Positions 11,208-21,040 are shown, numbered from the stretch's first letter. The stretch is 64,000 bases of DNA from Deinococcus fonticola (GCF_004634215.1 NZ_SMMH01000003.1:1-64000), one strand, 5' to 3'. Program-made: numbers and translations. The notes: a model not told the origin generated them from the sequence alone.

Positions 11208-13130
11208 TCAGCTTTCCGCGTCGGGCTTCTGCTGGCTTTCGAGGGCAGCCTGCCCGGTTTCTGTGGGGCGAGTGGCGAGGGGGTCGATGCTGGGGTCTTC
11301 CTTGCTGACGCTGTCGAGCAGAATGTCGAGGACGTTGCCGGCACGGGCGGCGTCGACGGCCTTGTTGGTGATGATTTCGCCGGTGTTCAGGATGATGCTG
11401 TCGTCCGGCGCCAGGATCACGCGGGTCACCGGGCGGCCCAGGGCCGAGCGGATGCGCTGCTCGTGCGCTTCCTGTTCACGCTGCCGCATGGCCTGCTCGG
11501 TCTCCTCCTTGCGGTCGCTGAACCAGGATTTGGCCCGGTCGAGCAGGTTGGCGGCGGCAGCATTGCTCCCCTGAACCTCCTCGCCCAGCGTGGCCTCGAT
11601 CAGCGGCTGTTCCAGGCCCAGCGTCTGGGCGCGGGCCGCAATGTCGGTGTTGACGATCTGGCCCTGCGCCGCCAGCAGACTGCCGCCGGGCGCGCGGATG
11701 TCGTGCCTGACGCGGCGGCCCAGGGTATCCTCGATGCGGTGCGGGCTGGCCGTGTTGTCCTCCATGTCGTCCTGGCCTGCTCCGGTCACGGCCCCTGCGG
11801 TGGCGGCGGCGGTCAGGGCCGCGAGACTGCCGGTCGCTTCGGCGCGCTCGGCGTGGTGGGCGCCGATGGTCACGCCCCGGGACACGATCACCTCGCCGGA
11901 GTCGCTGACCACGTTGGTTCCCGCCACTTTGCCGGTCACGTAGGCCTTCTGCCGGTCAGCGGTGGCCTCCCTGATCTCTGCGTAGCCTTCCTGCACGCGG
12001 GTTCTGGCGTCGTCGTAAGCGTCGGCTACTGCTCCACCGGTGGCGGCGGCGGTCAGGGCCGCGAGCTTGCCGGCTTTCTCGGCGGCCTCGGCCTGCGCGG
12101 CGGTGATGGTGTCACCCTTATGGGCGATGAACAGGCCGTTCTCCAGTTCGATGTCCTGCCCAGCGGTTTTTCCGACCACGTAGTGTTTCTGGCGGGTGCG
12201 GGTCTCGTTCAGCAGGTCACGGAATCCGGCGGTCATCTTGCTGGTCAAGGATTCGGTGGCCTGCCCCAGCGAGGTCGAGACGCTGGCGCCCGTCACGGCG
12301 GCGGCCAGCGCCGGAAGTTTGCCGTGCCACTCGGCGACCTCGGCGTGCAGCGGCGTCACGACTTCACCCTCATGCACGATCACGGTGCCGTCTGCGGCCA
12401 CAATCTCGGTGTTGCTGGTCTTGCCGATCACGTACTCCTGCTGGCGCTCGGTGACGGCCTCGCTGGCGTTCTGGGCGGTTTCCTTCACGCTGCTGGCGGC
12501 GCTCTGGTAGGTGTCCTTGACCGCCTCGCCGGCACTCTGCACCGCGCCCGTCACCGTTTCGCCGGTGTGGTGAACGGCGCCCGTCACGGCGTCCCCGGCA
12601 GTCTTGATCGCACCCTTCAGGCCGCCGGGATTTTCCTTCATGGCGGCGGCCACGCTCAGCGGCACGATGGCGGCGTCCGCGCCGATCTGCACGTCGCTGG
12701 GTGCGGGAATAAAGGCCCGGCCACTGCTCAGGTCCGCGAACAGTCCCCCGGTGGCCTCGTAACCCACCACCCGGCCGGTGTTCTCGTCGAAGTACACGTC
12801 CGCGATCTTGCCGAGGTTCTGCCCGTCGGTAGTCAGCAGGGTCATGCCCAGCAGGCTGGTCTTGCTTTCCAGCGCGTCGGCCAGGCGCCCGTCGTCACGG
12901 CTGGAGGTCACGTCGTCGGCGCTGGCGATCATGATGGCGTGCTCCCCGATGCTGCGTACGCGCTCAAACGGCACGGCTTTGGCGGCGCGGAACCAGCCGC
13001 CCTCGTCGACCAGAAACGCCAGCACCTGGTTGCCCTGGTGGTCGAACACCACGTCCCGCACGCTGTCCACTTTCTCGCCGGTGCTGATGGCGACGATATT
13101 CCTGCCGAGAATTTCCTTACCTTTGATCAT
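11208..13130 (-). CDS. PRC-barrel protein with LEA-like segment and five repeat modules
   Basis: The protein has 640 residues with a modular layout. Two PRC-barrel domains come first (about 1-75 and 90-160; [22 protein letters not shown]). A helix-forming stretch rich in A/V/T/G follows (about 170-225; repeated GAV..AGEAV), resembling LEA-type desiccation proteins. Next are five copies of a roughly 50-residue unit of the form G-x-D/E-x-G-x-I-x-x-x-G-x-x-I/V-T-x-x-x-A-x-x-A (starting near 230, 313, 393, 465 and 560). There is no signal peptide. ATG 13130 is preceded by GGAAG. PRC-barrel proteins in Deinococcus are linked to stress tolerance. The exact role here is inferred, not shown. Confidence 0.75.
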   Translation of the reverse strand: MIKGKEILGRNIVAISTGEKVDSVRDVVFDHQGNQVLAFLVDEGGWFRAAKAVPFERVRSIGEHAIMIASADDVTSSRDDGRLADALESKTSLLGMTLLTTDGQNLGKIADVYFDENTGRVVGYEATGGLFADLSSGRAFIPAPSDVQIGADAAIVPLSVAAAMKENPGGLKGAIKTAGDAVTGAVHHTGETVTGAVQSAGEAVKDTYQSAASSVKETAQNASEAVTERQQEYVIGKTSNTEIVAADGTVIVHEGEVVTPLHAEVAEWHGKLPALAAAVTGASVSTSLGQATESLTSKMTAGFRDLLNETRTRQKHYVVGKTAGQDIELENGLFIAHKGDTITAAQAEAAEKAGKLAALTAAATGGAVADAYDDARTRVQEGYAEIREATADRQKAYVTGKVAGTNVVSDSGEVIVSRGVTIGAHHAERAEATGSLAALTAAATAGAVTGAGQDDMEDNTASPHRIEDTLGRRVRHDIRAPGGSLLAAQGQIVNTDIAARAQTLGLEQPLIEATLGEEVQGSNAAAANLLDRAKSWFSDRKEETEQAMRQREQEAHEQRIRSALGRPVTRVILAPDDSIILNTGEIITNKAVDAARAGNVLDILLDSVSKEDPSIDPLATRPTETGQAALESQQKPDAES

Positions 13131-13318
13131 GGGGGTCACTTCCTTGACTTGACGCGAGACTTCGGCTGCTGTGCTGAACAGTTTATGAAGGCCCTGCGCC
13201 GCGTCTACACGGGCATTCTTGACTGAATCTTGGGGAAAGCGGGCGCACTGAAGCTTTCCTTTCCGCGCTGGCTGGACAGGCCGCTGCGCCCGGCCCCCTG
13301 TGGCGCACAGTGATGCTT

Positions 13319-13447
13319 TAGAGCAGGTCTCCGAATTCCGTTCTGCGAAGAACACTACTCCGCACAACTCCATTCTTCGTCCTGCTCATTTAAATTCACT
13401 CGCTCCGCTCGGACAAAAAGCACTTCGTTCTTTTGTCAAATGCTTTA
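13319..13447 (+). repeat. Dispersed TAGAGCA repeat, copy with TAGGCT junction
   Basis: This 129-bp element begins TAGAGCAGGTCTCCG and ends TTGTCAAATGCTTTA. It shares its left half with the copy at 26497 and its right half with the copies at 26497, 27600 (inverted) and 44420 (inverted). Its last two bases (TA, 13446-13447) form the first two bases of the TAGGCT -10 box of the next gene. It occupies most of the 328-bp gap between the PRC-barrel gene and the P-loop ATPase gene. The rest of that gap holds only the PRC-barrel gene's upstream region. Confidence 0.85.
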
Positions 13448-13451
13448 GGCT
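13446..13451 (+). promoter_or_regulatory. -10 box TAGGCT at the repeat border
   Basis: TAGGCT is 7 nt before GTG 13459. Its TA is shared with the end of the dispersed repeat, so any -35 element for this gene must come from repeat sequence. Confidence 0.4.
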
Positions 13452-13458
13452 ACCGGGC

Positions 13459-14226
13459 GTGAGTTCAGTTGCGTGGCAGGGGTTGCGGGCCGGAGGGGCG
13501 CCGCTGGGAGCGTTCGAGCGCCGTCTGGGGGACTCGCCCCTGACGGTGCTGGTCGGGGTGACAGGCGTAGGAAAAAGCACGGCCCTCAAGGCGCTGGAGG
13601 GCGCGTCCCTGCGCGTTTTGCCCGACCGGCGCGAGGTGACCGACGCGGTGATGATCCTCCCGCTGGCGGGGCGCGAGGTGCGTGACCGCGAGGAACGCTT
13701 CCGGTGGACGGCGCAGTACCGCGAGACGCATCCGGGTGGCATGGCGCAGGCGCTGGGGTCGCTGGTGGCGGAGACGCGGGTGTGGGGCGAGGCCCCGGTG
13801 TTCGACGGTCTGCGCGGCCTGGAGGAAGTGCAGTTCGCGGCCGAGTCCTTCCCGGCGTGGCGCTTCGTGGCGCTGGGCGCGCCGGACGTGGTGCGCGTGG
13901 AGCGGCTGCTGGGGCGCGGCGACGGCTTCGATCAGGTGCAGGCGGAGAATGCGGGTGACCTGCGGGCCGCCCTCGCGGAACTGAAAGGTGTGAGCGACGT
14001 GTTTACAGACGCGGAACTGGATCAACTGGCGGCACTGACCACGCGGGGGCACGCCCCGCAGGACGTGCTGGCGAAGGTCAAGATCGTGGTAAGCGAACGC
14101 CGCAATTATGATCCGCAGGCTGCCGAGACGTTTCTGGCCACGCTGCCGCTTCGACGGGCCCTGCTGCTGGACACCGTGGCCCTCAGCCCCGAGCAGGTGG
14201 CGCAGGCCGTGAGGGAGTGGGCATGA
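13459..14226 (+). CDS. P-loop ATPase of unknown function
   Basis: This 255-residue protein has a Walker A motif GVTGVGKST near residue 35 and a possible Walker B or acidic strand further on (APVFDGLRG). The rest has no signature I recognise. A kinase-like or nucleotide-binding regulatory role is possible. GTG 13459 is the likely start, since it follows a TAGGCT box by 7 nt and the codons upstream lie in repeat DNA. It overlaps the following enolase-superfamily gene by 4 nt (ATGA), so the two products are probably made together. Confidence 0.65.
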   Translation: MSSVAWQGLRAGGAPLGAFERRLGDSPLTVLVGVTGVGKSTALKALEGASLRVLPDRREVTDAVMILPLAGREVRDREERFRWTAQYRETHPGGMAQALGSLVAETRVWGEAPVFDGLRGLEEVQFAAESFPAWRFVALGAPDVVRVERLLGRGDGFDQVQAENAGDLRAALAELKGVSDVFTDAELDQLAALTTRGHAPQDVLAKVKIVVSERRNYDPQAAETFLATLPLRRALLLDTVALSPEQVAQAVREWA

Positions 14227-15305
14227 GCACCATTCAGAACGTCGAGGCGCTTCCCTACCGCCTGCCGCTCACGTCCGCGCTGGCGTGGGGCGCCCACTCG
14301 GCCCTGAGTGCCGCCGAACACGTGCTGGTGCGCGTGACCCTCTCGGACGGGTCGGTGGGCCTGGCCGAAGCCCCCCCGCGCCCCACCATCTACGGCGAGA
14401 CGGTGGGCAGCGTGCAGGCCATTCTGGCGCACCTCTCCCCCGCCCTGACCGGGCTGGACATCCATGACACGGCGGCGCTGGAGCGCGTACGCAACAGTGT
14501 CACCAACAACCACACGGCGCGCGGCGCACTGGACATGGCGCTGTGGGACGCCCGCGCCAGAGCACAGGGAAAAACGCTGTTCGACACGTTGGTGGGGCCA
14601 AAGGAACGGGTGCGGGTCAGTTTCATCCTGGGAATCGCCACGCCCGCCGAGATGCTGGACGAGGCCACACGGGTGGTCGAGGCGGGCGTGCGCTGCCTGA
14701 AGGTGAAGGTGGGCCGCCACTACCAGAAGGACCTGGAGGTGATTCGTGACCTGCGCCGCGCTTTCGGCCAGGACGTGCTGCTGTACGCCGACAGCAACGA
14801 AACCCTGACGCCGGAGGTGGCCCCCAGCGTGCTGGCCGCCATGCAGGGCGAGGGCCTGCTGTACGTCGAGGAACCGCTGCCCGCCCGCGACCTGCGCGCC
14901 CGCGCCGAGTTGCACGCGCAGGGCGTCTTGCCCATCGTGGCGGACGACAGCTGCTTTACGCCCGCCGACCTCGGGCGCGAACTGGATTTTGGTACGTTCG
15001 ATGTCCTGAACGTGAAAACGGCCCGCAACGGCTTTACCGACGGCCTGGCGATGCTGCGTAGCGCCGCCGCGAGAGGCAAACGCGGCATGGTGGGCAGCCA
15101 GGCCAGTACCGGCCTCGGCACCATTCACGCCGCGCTGCTGAGCACCCAGGCAGAAGTCACCGAACCCTGTGAACTCAGTTTCGTCCTGAAGCTGAAGGAC
15201 GATCTGCTCAACCACCCGGTGACCTTCAGAGACGGCTGGCTGGACGTGAACGACCTGCGCGAACACGCGCTGGATGACCGAAAATGGCAGCAGTACGCCC
15301 TCTAA
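14223..15305 (+). CDS. Enolase-superfamily enzyme (dipeptide epimerase / N-succinylamino acid racemase type)
   Basis: This 360-residue protein has an N-terminal capping domain and a (beta/alpha)7-beta barrel. Catalytic signatures are [10 protein letters not shown] (Lys-x-Lys, about 160), metal ligands in YADSNETL (Asp), [10 protein letters not shown] (Glu) and IVADDSC (Asp), and the second catalytic Lys in NVKTARNG (about 265). The Lys pair on opposite sides marks the muconate-lactonising subgroup that includes dipeptide epimerases, NSAR/OSBS and MenC. Which of these it is cannot be settled from sequence. It is coupled to the upstream ATPase. Confidence 0.8.
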   Translation: MSTIQNVEALPYRLPLTSALAWGAHSALSAAEHVLVRVTLSDGSVGLAEAPPRPTIYGETVGSVQAILAHLSPALTGLDIHDTAALERVRNSVTNNHTARGALDMALWDARARAQGKTLFDTLVGPKERVRVSFILGIATPAEMLDEATRVVEAGVRCLKVKVGRHYQKDLEVIRDLRRAFGQDVLLYADSNETLTPEVAPSVLAAMQGEGLLYVEEPLPARDLRARAELHAQGVLPIVADDSCFTPADLGRELDFGTFDVLNVKTARNGFTDGLAMLRSAAARGKRGMVGSQASTGLGTIHAALLSTQAEVTEPCELSFVLKLKDDLLNHPVTFRDGWLDVNDLREHALDDRKWQQYAL

Positions 15306-15455
15306 GAATGAGCTCGAAGGCCTGGTTTTTCTCTCCCTGGCGTCCGCTTTTCCGGTAGGTATGACTGAGCGTTTAACGGTCAGGCGTGGCCTGTCCCCTA
15401 GTTCACTTGCTGTCCAGTAACGTTTCTGAAATACGGATTAAGTAAAACTTAAGGC

Positions 15456-15722
15456 ATGGAGTTGGAACTGTTCACGGCCCTGGTGCTGCCGCTGCTGTTC
15501 AGCATCGCGGCGGGTATCTATGGTTTTCGTCGTTTTCCGGAGCGCCGCCCCACGCTGCTGCTCAACCTGATCTGTTTTCAGTTCGTGGGGGCTTTCGCCC
15601 TCCGAACCGAGCCGAGCATTCAGCTGCTGTCGGTCATGGCGCTGCATGTCCTGTGCGTGGGTATTCTGCTGGCCAAGCACGTGCAGAGCCCCGAACTGGT
15701 GCCGGTGCACGTCAAACGCTGA
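15456..15722 (+). CDS. Small membrane protein
   Basis: This 88-residue protein has three hydrophobic stretches (about residues 4-22, 35-50 and 55-73) and short basic loops (FRRFPERRP). I do not recognise the family. ATG 15456 is preceded by TTAAGG at a reasonable spacing. The 150-bp upstream region carries no other recognisable element. A good intrinsic terminator follows, which supports this being an expressed single gene. Confidence 0.6.
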   Translation: MELELFTALVLPLLFSIAAGIYGFRRFPERRPTLLLNLICFQFVGAFALRTEPSIQLLSVMALHVLCVGILLAKHVQSPELVPVHVKR

Positions 15723-15743
15723 ATTCATTCCAGAACGCCAGCC

Positions 15744-15772
15744 AGCCCGCTTTTCACCGAGCGGGCTTTTTC
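15744..15772 (+). terminator. Intrinsic terminator
   Basis: AGCCCGCT (15744-15751) pairs with AGCGGGCT (15760-15767), followed by TTTTTC. Confidence 0.85.
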
Positions 15773-15888
15773 TTGATTTCTATTGCATGCCCTCAGCCTG
15801 AGCAAGGTGTGCGGTGGCCGCCTTCCAGCCCGTCCCCCTTTCCCCTGAATCCCGCGCCCGGCGGCGTCACTTCTGGCATCATCGGGAC

Positions 15889-17283
15889 ATGACGTTTTCC
15901 GAACTTGACCCGCGCACCCTGACGGTGCTGGGGGTTCCGGGGGCGCTGGAGGCGGCGGCGCACCCGCAGGCGACCGCGCAGGTGCTCTCGGGCCTGAGTG
16001 CCCACCCGGACTCGCGCGTACGGGCGCTGGTGGCGCGCCACCCCAACACGCCGCTGGAGGTGCTGGGCAGCCTGGCGGCGTCTTTTCCGCGCGAAGTGCT
16101 GAGCAACCCCGGTTTGCCGCTGATGCGCCTGGCGCGGCCCAACCTGCTGGGCGTCTTTCCCGCCGAGGGGGTGGCGGCGCTGCTGGCCCTGCCGGACGTG
16201 CCCGCCTGGGTGCTGGAGGGCGCGGCGCGGCACGAGGACTTCAGCGTGCGCACCGCGCTGGCGTCGTATGCCGGCCTCAGCGCCGAGCGCGTGTCGGCCC
16301 TGGCGCAGGACGCCGGCTGGCAGGTGCGCGAGGCCATCGCCAGGCGCACCAACCTACCCGAACGGCTGATCCGGCAACTGGCGGCGGACGACGATTACGA
16401 CGTGCGCAAAGCCATTGCCCTGCGCGCCGACCTGCCGGGAGACGCCCTGCGCACGCTGGCGGCGGACTCGCACAGCCTGGTGCGGGCAAACGTGGCCCGC
16501 CGGCTGGACTTGCCGCTGGACTGCATGCTGACGCTGGCCGCCGACGGGGACAGCGACGTGCTGTCCACCCTGGCGCGGCGCGTGGACCTGCCCCGCAAGG
16601 TGCGCGAGTGGCTGGCGGCCAACGACCACCCGATGGTGCGCGCGGCGGCCCTGCAGGCGTGGAAGGTGCCGCGCGAGTGGCTGGGCCGCGCCGAGAACGA
16701 CGCCGACCCCGACGTGCGGGCCGCGCTGGCCCGTCGCCCGGACGCTTCCCCGGCGCTGCTCTCGCACCTGGCGCACGACGAGGCCGAGACGGTGCGCCGC
16801 GCCCTGCTGGAACGCAACGACCTGCCGGACGAGGCCGTCGTGGCGCTGGCGCGGGCCCCCGAGCAGGACATCCGCGTGCACGTGGCGAGCGCCGAGACGC
16901 TGCCCGCCGGGGCGCTCGATGTCCTGATGCAGGACGACGACCCGAACATCCGCACGATTCTGGCGGTGCGCCCGGATCTGGGCAGCGAGCGGCTGATGCA
17001 ACTGGCGCAGGACAACAGCGCCGAGGTGCGCCGGGGCGTGGCTTTCGCGGAGACGTTGCCGCCCGCTGTGCTGACCCGGCTGACGGGCGACACCAATGCA
17101 GGTGTGCGCCGCAGCGTGGCGATCCGCGACGACCTCACGCCCGAAATCGTGCGCCAGCTGGCCGCCGACCTCGACGACGGCGTGCGCCTGATGATCGCCG
17201 GGCGGGGAGATTTGCCGCAAAACATCCGTGACCTGCTGCGAAACGACATAGATGGAAACGTTAGAGTGGAAGCGACCGCCTAG
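15889..17283 (+). CDS. Leucine-rich-repeat-variant (LRV/HEAT-like) protein
   Basis: This 464-residue all-helical solenoid is built of roughly 24-residue repeats of the form VR-x-x-(L/I)A-x-R-x-(D/N)LP-x-x-(L/A)-x-x-LA-x-D-x-(D/N). About seventeen can be followed from residue 40 to the end. This is the LRV pattern, and such proteins usually serve as protein-binding scaffolds. There is no signal peptide or enzymatic motif. ATG 15889 is chosen because CATCAT lies 6 nt upstream and the preceding in-frame codons lack the repeat. The 3' end overlaps the convergent membrane-protein gene by 23 nt. Confidence 0.75.
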   Translation: MTFSELDPRTLTVLGVPGALEAAAHPQATAQVLSGLSAHPDSRVRALVARHPNTPLEVLGSLAASFPREVLSNPGLPLMRLARPNLLGVFPAEGVAALLALPDVPAWVLEGAARHEDFSVRTALASYAGLSAERVSALAQDAGWQVREAIARRTNLPERLIRQLAADDDYDVRKAIALRADLPGDALRTLAADSHSLVRANVARRLDLPLDCMLTLAADGDSDVLSTLARRVDLPRKVREWLAANDHPMVRAAALQAWKVPREWLGRAENDADPDVRAALARRPDASPALLSHLAHDEAETVRRALLERNDLPDEAVVALARAPEQDIRVHVASAETLPAGALDVLMQDDDPNIRTILAVRPDLGSERLMQLAQDNSAEVRRGVAFAETLPPAVLTRLTGDTNAGVRRSVAIRDDLTPEIVRQLAADLDDGVRLMIAGRGDLPQNIRDLLRNDIDGNVRVEATA

Positions 17284-17659
17284 CCTGCCAAACCCGTGGC
17301 GAACGGCCTGAAATGAATCTCCATAGCAAAAGCACCGCGAGGGTGATCAGGGCGGGAAAGACGTTCAAAAACATCACGGAACTGAGAAGGAATTGCACCG
17401 CCGCTACGATCCACAGCCACGGCCGCCGGAGTAACCACGCCAGCCACGCCAGACCTAAAGCACCGAGGGCTGGCAGGTAGACCATGGCCCTCAGGAGACC
17501 TTCGCCCAACTGTCTTTCCTGCGGGCTGCCAGCGGGATCCTGAAGGAAGTTCACGATCAGAAGGACATACACCGCAAGCGTCGCCAGGACGCAGACGGCC
17601 AGAAGAAACATCGCCAGGGACACGGCCGGCTGGTGAAGAGGTCGCGTCAGACCGGGCAT
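17261..17659 (-). CDS. Small integral membrane protein
   Basis: This protein of about 132 residues has four predicted transmembrane helices (near residues 12-38, 52-72, 74-92 and 95-115). I do not recognise the family. ATG 17659 is preferred: a TAAAAT box lies 10 nt before it, and the longer frame upstream is hydrophilic and low-complexity. It overlaps the tail of the LRV gene on the opposite strand by 23 nt. Confidence 0.55.
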   Translation of the reverse strand: MPGLTRPLHQPAVSLAMFLLAVCVLATLAVYVLLIVNFLQDPAGSPQERQLGEGLLRAMVYLPALGALGLAWLAWLLRRPWLWIVAAVQFLLSSVMFLNVFPALITLAVLLLWRFISGRSPRVWQARRSLPL

Positions 17660-17794
17660 AGGTGGCGGAATTTTACCCGATGTTGACCTGGAAAAAATCT
17701 TAGAGGTTCCAAGCAATGTCTTTTTTTACGGGTCGGTGCGGGGGCGGCGACTTCCACTTTCCGCTCATTATGCCCCCAACAGAATCAGCGCGGT

Positions 17795-17800
17795 TATACT
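17795..17800 (+). promoter_or_regulatory. -10 box TATACT for uvrD/pcrA
   Basis: TATACT ends exactly 6 nt before GTG 17807, implying a leaderless mRNA. Confidence 0.5.
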
Positions 17801-17806
17801 GGTTCG

Positions 17807-20044
17807 GTGAGTTCTGGCACTGATCTTCTCTCTCAACTGAACGAAACGCAGGCCCAGGCGGCTGACCACTTCACCGGCCCGGCGCTGGTGATCGCGGGCG
17901 CGGGCAGCGGCAAAACGCGCACGCTGGTGTACCGTATCGCTCACCTGATCGGGCATTACGGCGTCGACCCCGGCGAAATCCTGGCCGTGACCTTTACCAA
18001 CAAGGCCGCCGCCGAGATGCGCGAGCGGGCCAGCCACCTGGTGCCCGGCGCGGGGGGGCTGTGGATGAGCACCTTCCACAGTGCCGGCGTGCGCATCTTG
18101 CGGGCTTACGGCGAGTACATCGGCCTGAAACGCGGCTTCGTGATTTACGACGACGACGACCAGCTCGACCTGCTCAAGGAGATCATGGGCAGCATCCCCG
18201 GCATCGGGCCGGACACCACGCCGCGCACCATCCGGGGCATCCTCGACCGCGCCAAGAGCCACCTGATGACCCCCGACGACCTGGAGCGCGTGCCCGAGGT
18301 CTACATCTCCGGCATTCCGCGCGAGTCCGCCGCCGAAGCCTACCGCCGTTACGAGAGCAGCAAGAAAGCTCAGAACGCCATTGATTTCGGCGATCTGATC
18401 ACGGAAACCGTGCGGCTGTTCAAGGAGGTGCCGGCCGTTCTCGACAAGGTGCAGAACAAGGCCCGGTTCATTCATGTGGACGAGTACCAGGATACGAACA
18501 AGGCGCAGTATGAATTGACGAGGCTGCTGGCTTCCAGGGACCGGAATTTGCTGGTGGTGGGAGACCCCGACCAGTCGATTTACAAGTTTCGAGGCGCTGA
18601 TATTCAGAATATTCTGGACTTTCAGAAGGATTATCCGGACGCGAAGGTGTACATGCTGGAGCACAATTACCGCTCCAGCGCCAGGGTTCTGACGGCCGCC
18701 AACAAGTTGATCGAGAACAATGCCGAACGTCTAGAAAAAACCCTGAAACCCGTGAAAGAGGACGGGCACCCGGTTCACTTTCACCGCGCGACGGACGGGC
18801 GCAGTGAGGGCGATTTCGTGGCCGAGTGGCTGACGCGCCTGCACGGCGAGGGCCGCAGCTGGAACGACATGGCCATTCTGTACCGCACGAACGCGCAGTC
18901 CCGCGTGCTGGAGGAGTCGCTGCGGCGCGTGCAGATTCCGGCAAAAATCGTGGGCGGTGTGGGCTTCTATGACCGCCGCGAAATCAGGGATATCCTGGCC
19001 TACGCCCGGCTATCGATCAACCCGGCGGACGACGTGGCCCTGCGCCGCATCGTGGGGCGGCCCAAACGCGGCATCGGGGACACGGCGCTGGCGAAACTGA
19101 TGGACTGGGCGCGGATGAACGGCACTTCCCTGCTGACCGCGTGCGCGAATGCCGCCGAGCAAAATATTCTGGAACGCGGCGCCAACAAACCCGTGGAGTT
19201 CGCCCAGCTCATGCAGGGCCTCTCGGACGCGGCGGACGCTTACGGCCCCTCGGCGTTCCTGCGCACGGTCATGGACGCCAGCGGTTACCTGGACATGCTG
19301 CGCCAGGAGGGCCAGGAAGGGCAGATCAGGATGGAGAACCTGGACGAACTGATCAACGCCGCCGAGGAGTGGTCGCAGGATCACGACGGCACCATCGCCG
19401 ACTTCCTGGACGACGCGGCCCTGCTGTCCAGCGTGGACGACATGCGCACAAAAACGGAAAACAAGGACGTGCCGGAGGAAGCCGTCACCCTGATGACCAT
19501 GCACAACGCCAAGGGCCTGGAATTCCCGGTGGTGTTCATCGTGGGCACCGAAGAAGGCCTGCTGCCCAGCCGGGGCGCCCTCACCGAAGGCCCCAGCGGC
19601 ATCGAGGAGGAACGCCGGCTGTTCTACGTCGGCATTACTCGGGCGATGGAACGTCTCTTTTTGACGGCCGCCGAGAACCGCATGCAGTACGGCAAAACGA
19701 ACGCCGCCGAGGACAGCCGCTTCCTGGAGGAACTGGAGGGCCACTTCGACACCATCGACCCCTACGGGCAGGTGATCGACTACCGCGCCAAATCTTGGAA
19801 ACAGTACCGCCCCACTGTGCCGGCGCGCCCCGACACCTCCGCGAGCGTGGCCGTGAAGAACACCAGCCCCCTGACCGCCGGCATGGCCTACCGGGGCGGC
19901 GAGAAGGTCACGCACCCGAAATTCGGCGCCGGGCAGGTGCTGGCGGTGGCCGGCACCGGCGACAAGCAGGAGGTCACGGTGCATTTCCCCTCGGTGGGTG
20001 CCAAGAAACTGCTGGTGAAATTTGCCAACCTCAGCCCCGCTTAG
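17807..20044 (+). CDS. uvrD: UvrD/PcrA-type DNA helicase
   Basis: This 745-residue superfamily 1A helicase moves 3'-5' in nucleotide excision repair and replication. Q-motif LNETQAQAA, Walker A IAGAGSGKTRTL (about 30), motif Ia TFTNKAAAEM, motif II VDEYQDTN, motif III GDPDQSIYKFRGAD, motif IV LEHNYRS, motif V MTMHNAKGLEFPVVF and motif VI YVGITRAMERL are all present. The C-terminal KFGAGQVL segment is the tudor-like RNAP-contacting domain typical of PcrA/UvrD. The GTG start follows a TATACT box by 6 nt. The gene ends 4 nt inside the convergent Nudix gene. Confidence 0.95.
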   Translation: MSSGTDLLSQLNETQAQAADHFTGPALVIAGAGSGKTRTLVYRIAHLIGHYGVDPGEILAVTFTNKAAAEMRERASHLVPGAGGLWMSTFHSAGVRILRAYGEYIGLKRGFVIYDDDDQLDLLKEIMGSIPGIGPDTTPRTIRGILDRAKSHLMTPDDLERVPEVYISGIPRESAAEAYRRYESSKKAQNAIDFGDLITETVRLFKEVPAVLDKVQNKARFIHVDEYQDTNKAQYELTRLLASRDRNLLVVGDPDQSIYKFRGADIQNILDFQKDYPDAKVYMLEHNYRSSARVLTAANKLIENNAERLEKTLKPVKEDGHPVHFHRATDGRSEGDFVAEWLTRLHGEGRSWNDMAILYRTNAQSRVLEESLRRVQIPAKIVGGVGFYDRREIRDILAYARLSINPADDVALRRIVGRPKRGIGDTALAKLMDWARMNGTSLLTACANAAEQNILERGANKPVEFAQLMQGLSDAADAYGPSAFLRTVMDASGYLDMLRQEGQEGQIRMENLDELINAAEEWSQDHDGTIADFLDDAALLSSVDDMRTKTENKDVPEEAVTLMTMHNAKGLEFPVVFIVGTEEGLLPSRGALTEGPSGIEEERRLFYVGITRAMERLFLTAAENRMQYGKTNAAEDSRFLEELEGHFDTIDPYGQVIDYRAKSWKQYRPTVPARPDTSASVAVKNTSPLTAGMAYRGGEKVTHPKFGAGQVLAVAGTGDKQEVTVHFPSVGAKKLLVKFANLSPA

Positions 20045-20973
20045 ACGGTGTCCCACCCGGTGACGGAATGCTCGATCTGTCCTTCTGCACCGTCGAGCAT
20101 TTTCGACAGATCGCGTGGATGCACGGTCGAATCCACCTCGGACAGGGCAACCCACTGCATTTGCAACTCGTCGTGATCCCGAACAGGGAAAGCTCTTGTT
20201 GGCAGCCGCTCCTCCGTCTCGACGCGGTAACACAGCCCGAGTTGCTGCCTGTTCGTGCGGCGGTCGAAGCCTTCGGTGATACCGACCAGTCGCGCACTCT
20301 GGGCGTGCAGGCCCGTTTCCTCTTGGAATTCGCGCCTGGCCGCCGTCAGGGAATCCTCGTTCAGCAGGACGCTGCCGCCCGGCAGGAACCAGAACCCTGA
20401 ACCGGGCACGGTATTGGTCAGGAGTTGGCCGTCCTGCACGTAGATCAAGTGTACCCGCAGCTGGAAAGCTGTTCCGTGAATGTCGAGCCGCAAGTCCAGC
20501 GCGGGCGGGCGTTTAGCCTCCCGGTTGATGATGTGGCGAAATTTTCCTTCTGGAACGTCAAGAAGTTTCAGGGCGGCGGTGGGGTAAGTCGGTCTGTCCA
20601 TTTCGGCCAGCGGGTCAATCCAGTTCAGGACGTTCGCGGTGTTGTCGACCACCCTGAAGGGCCTGTCCGGTAAGGCGTCCTGCGCATCGACCCCGAAGTA
20701 AAACCCCAGTTCGTGCCAGCAGCGGCCATTCAACTCGAAGAAATTCTCCACCAGGCCAAGCAGACGCACCGCCTGCGCCTTCAGCCCGGTTTCCTCGTGC
20801 CATTCACGCGCTGCGCCGTCTGCCAGGGCTTCACCCGTGAGGAGGGCTCCGCCCGGCAAATTCTGAAAGGGGTAATCGCCTGATTCGACCAGTAGCTTCC
20901 CGTCACGCTGGCAGACCAGTACGGCACGCACGGCGAAAGCCACATCATCCACAAGCAGGCGCAGGTCAGGCAC
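20041..20973 (-). CDS. Tandem Nudix hydrolase (two Nudix domains in one chain)
   Basis: This 310-residue protein has two complete Nudix domains. The first box is GGALLTGEALADGAAREWHE followed by ETGL (about residues 40-64). The second starts GGSVLLNEDSLTAARREFQE and continues ETGL (about 205-228). Each matches Gx5Ex7REUxEExGU with all acidic residues intact. Each also has a downstream aromatic-rich strand, as in ADP-sugar or (d)NTP pyrophosphatases. The substrates are unknown. GTG 20973 is chosen because CATACT stands 6 nt upstream. A longer form starting at 21036 would add a basic unstructured tail. Deinococcus is rich in Nudix proteins, but a tandem fusion is unusual. Confidence 0.8.
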   Translation of the reverse strand: MPDLRLLVDDVAFAVRAVLVCQRDGKLLVESGDYPFQNLPGGALLTGEALADGAAREWHEETGLKAQAVRLLGLVENFFELNGRCWHELGFYFGVDAQDALPDRPFRVVDNTANVLNWIDPLAEMDRPTYPTAALKLLDVPEGKFRHIINREAKRPPALDLRLDIHGTAFQLRVHLIYVQDGQLLTNTVPGSGFWFLPGGSVLLNEDSLTAARREFQEETGLHAQSARLVGITEGFDRRTNRQQLGLCYRVETEERLPTRAFPVRDHDELQMQWVALSEVDSTVHPRDLSKMLDGAEGQIEHSVTGWDTV

Positions 20974-20979
20974 CCGCCC

Positions 20980-20985
20980 AGTATG
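20980..20985 (-). promoter_or_regulatory. -10 box CATACT for the tandem Nudix gene
   Basis: CATACT is 6 nt upstream of GTG 20973, the same geometry as at uvrD. Confidence 0.45.
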
Positions 20986-21040
20986 CCTGGGCTGTGGCTT
21001 CTGGCTGCGGCTTCTTCCCTCTGCCGGCTGGCGCATCCCG

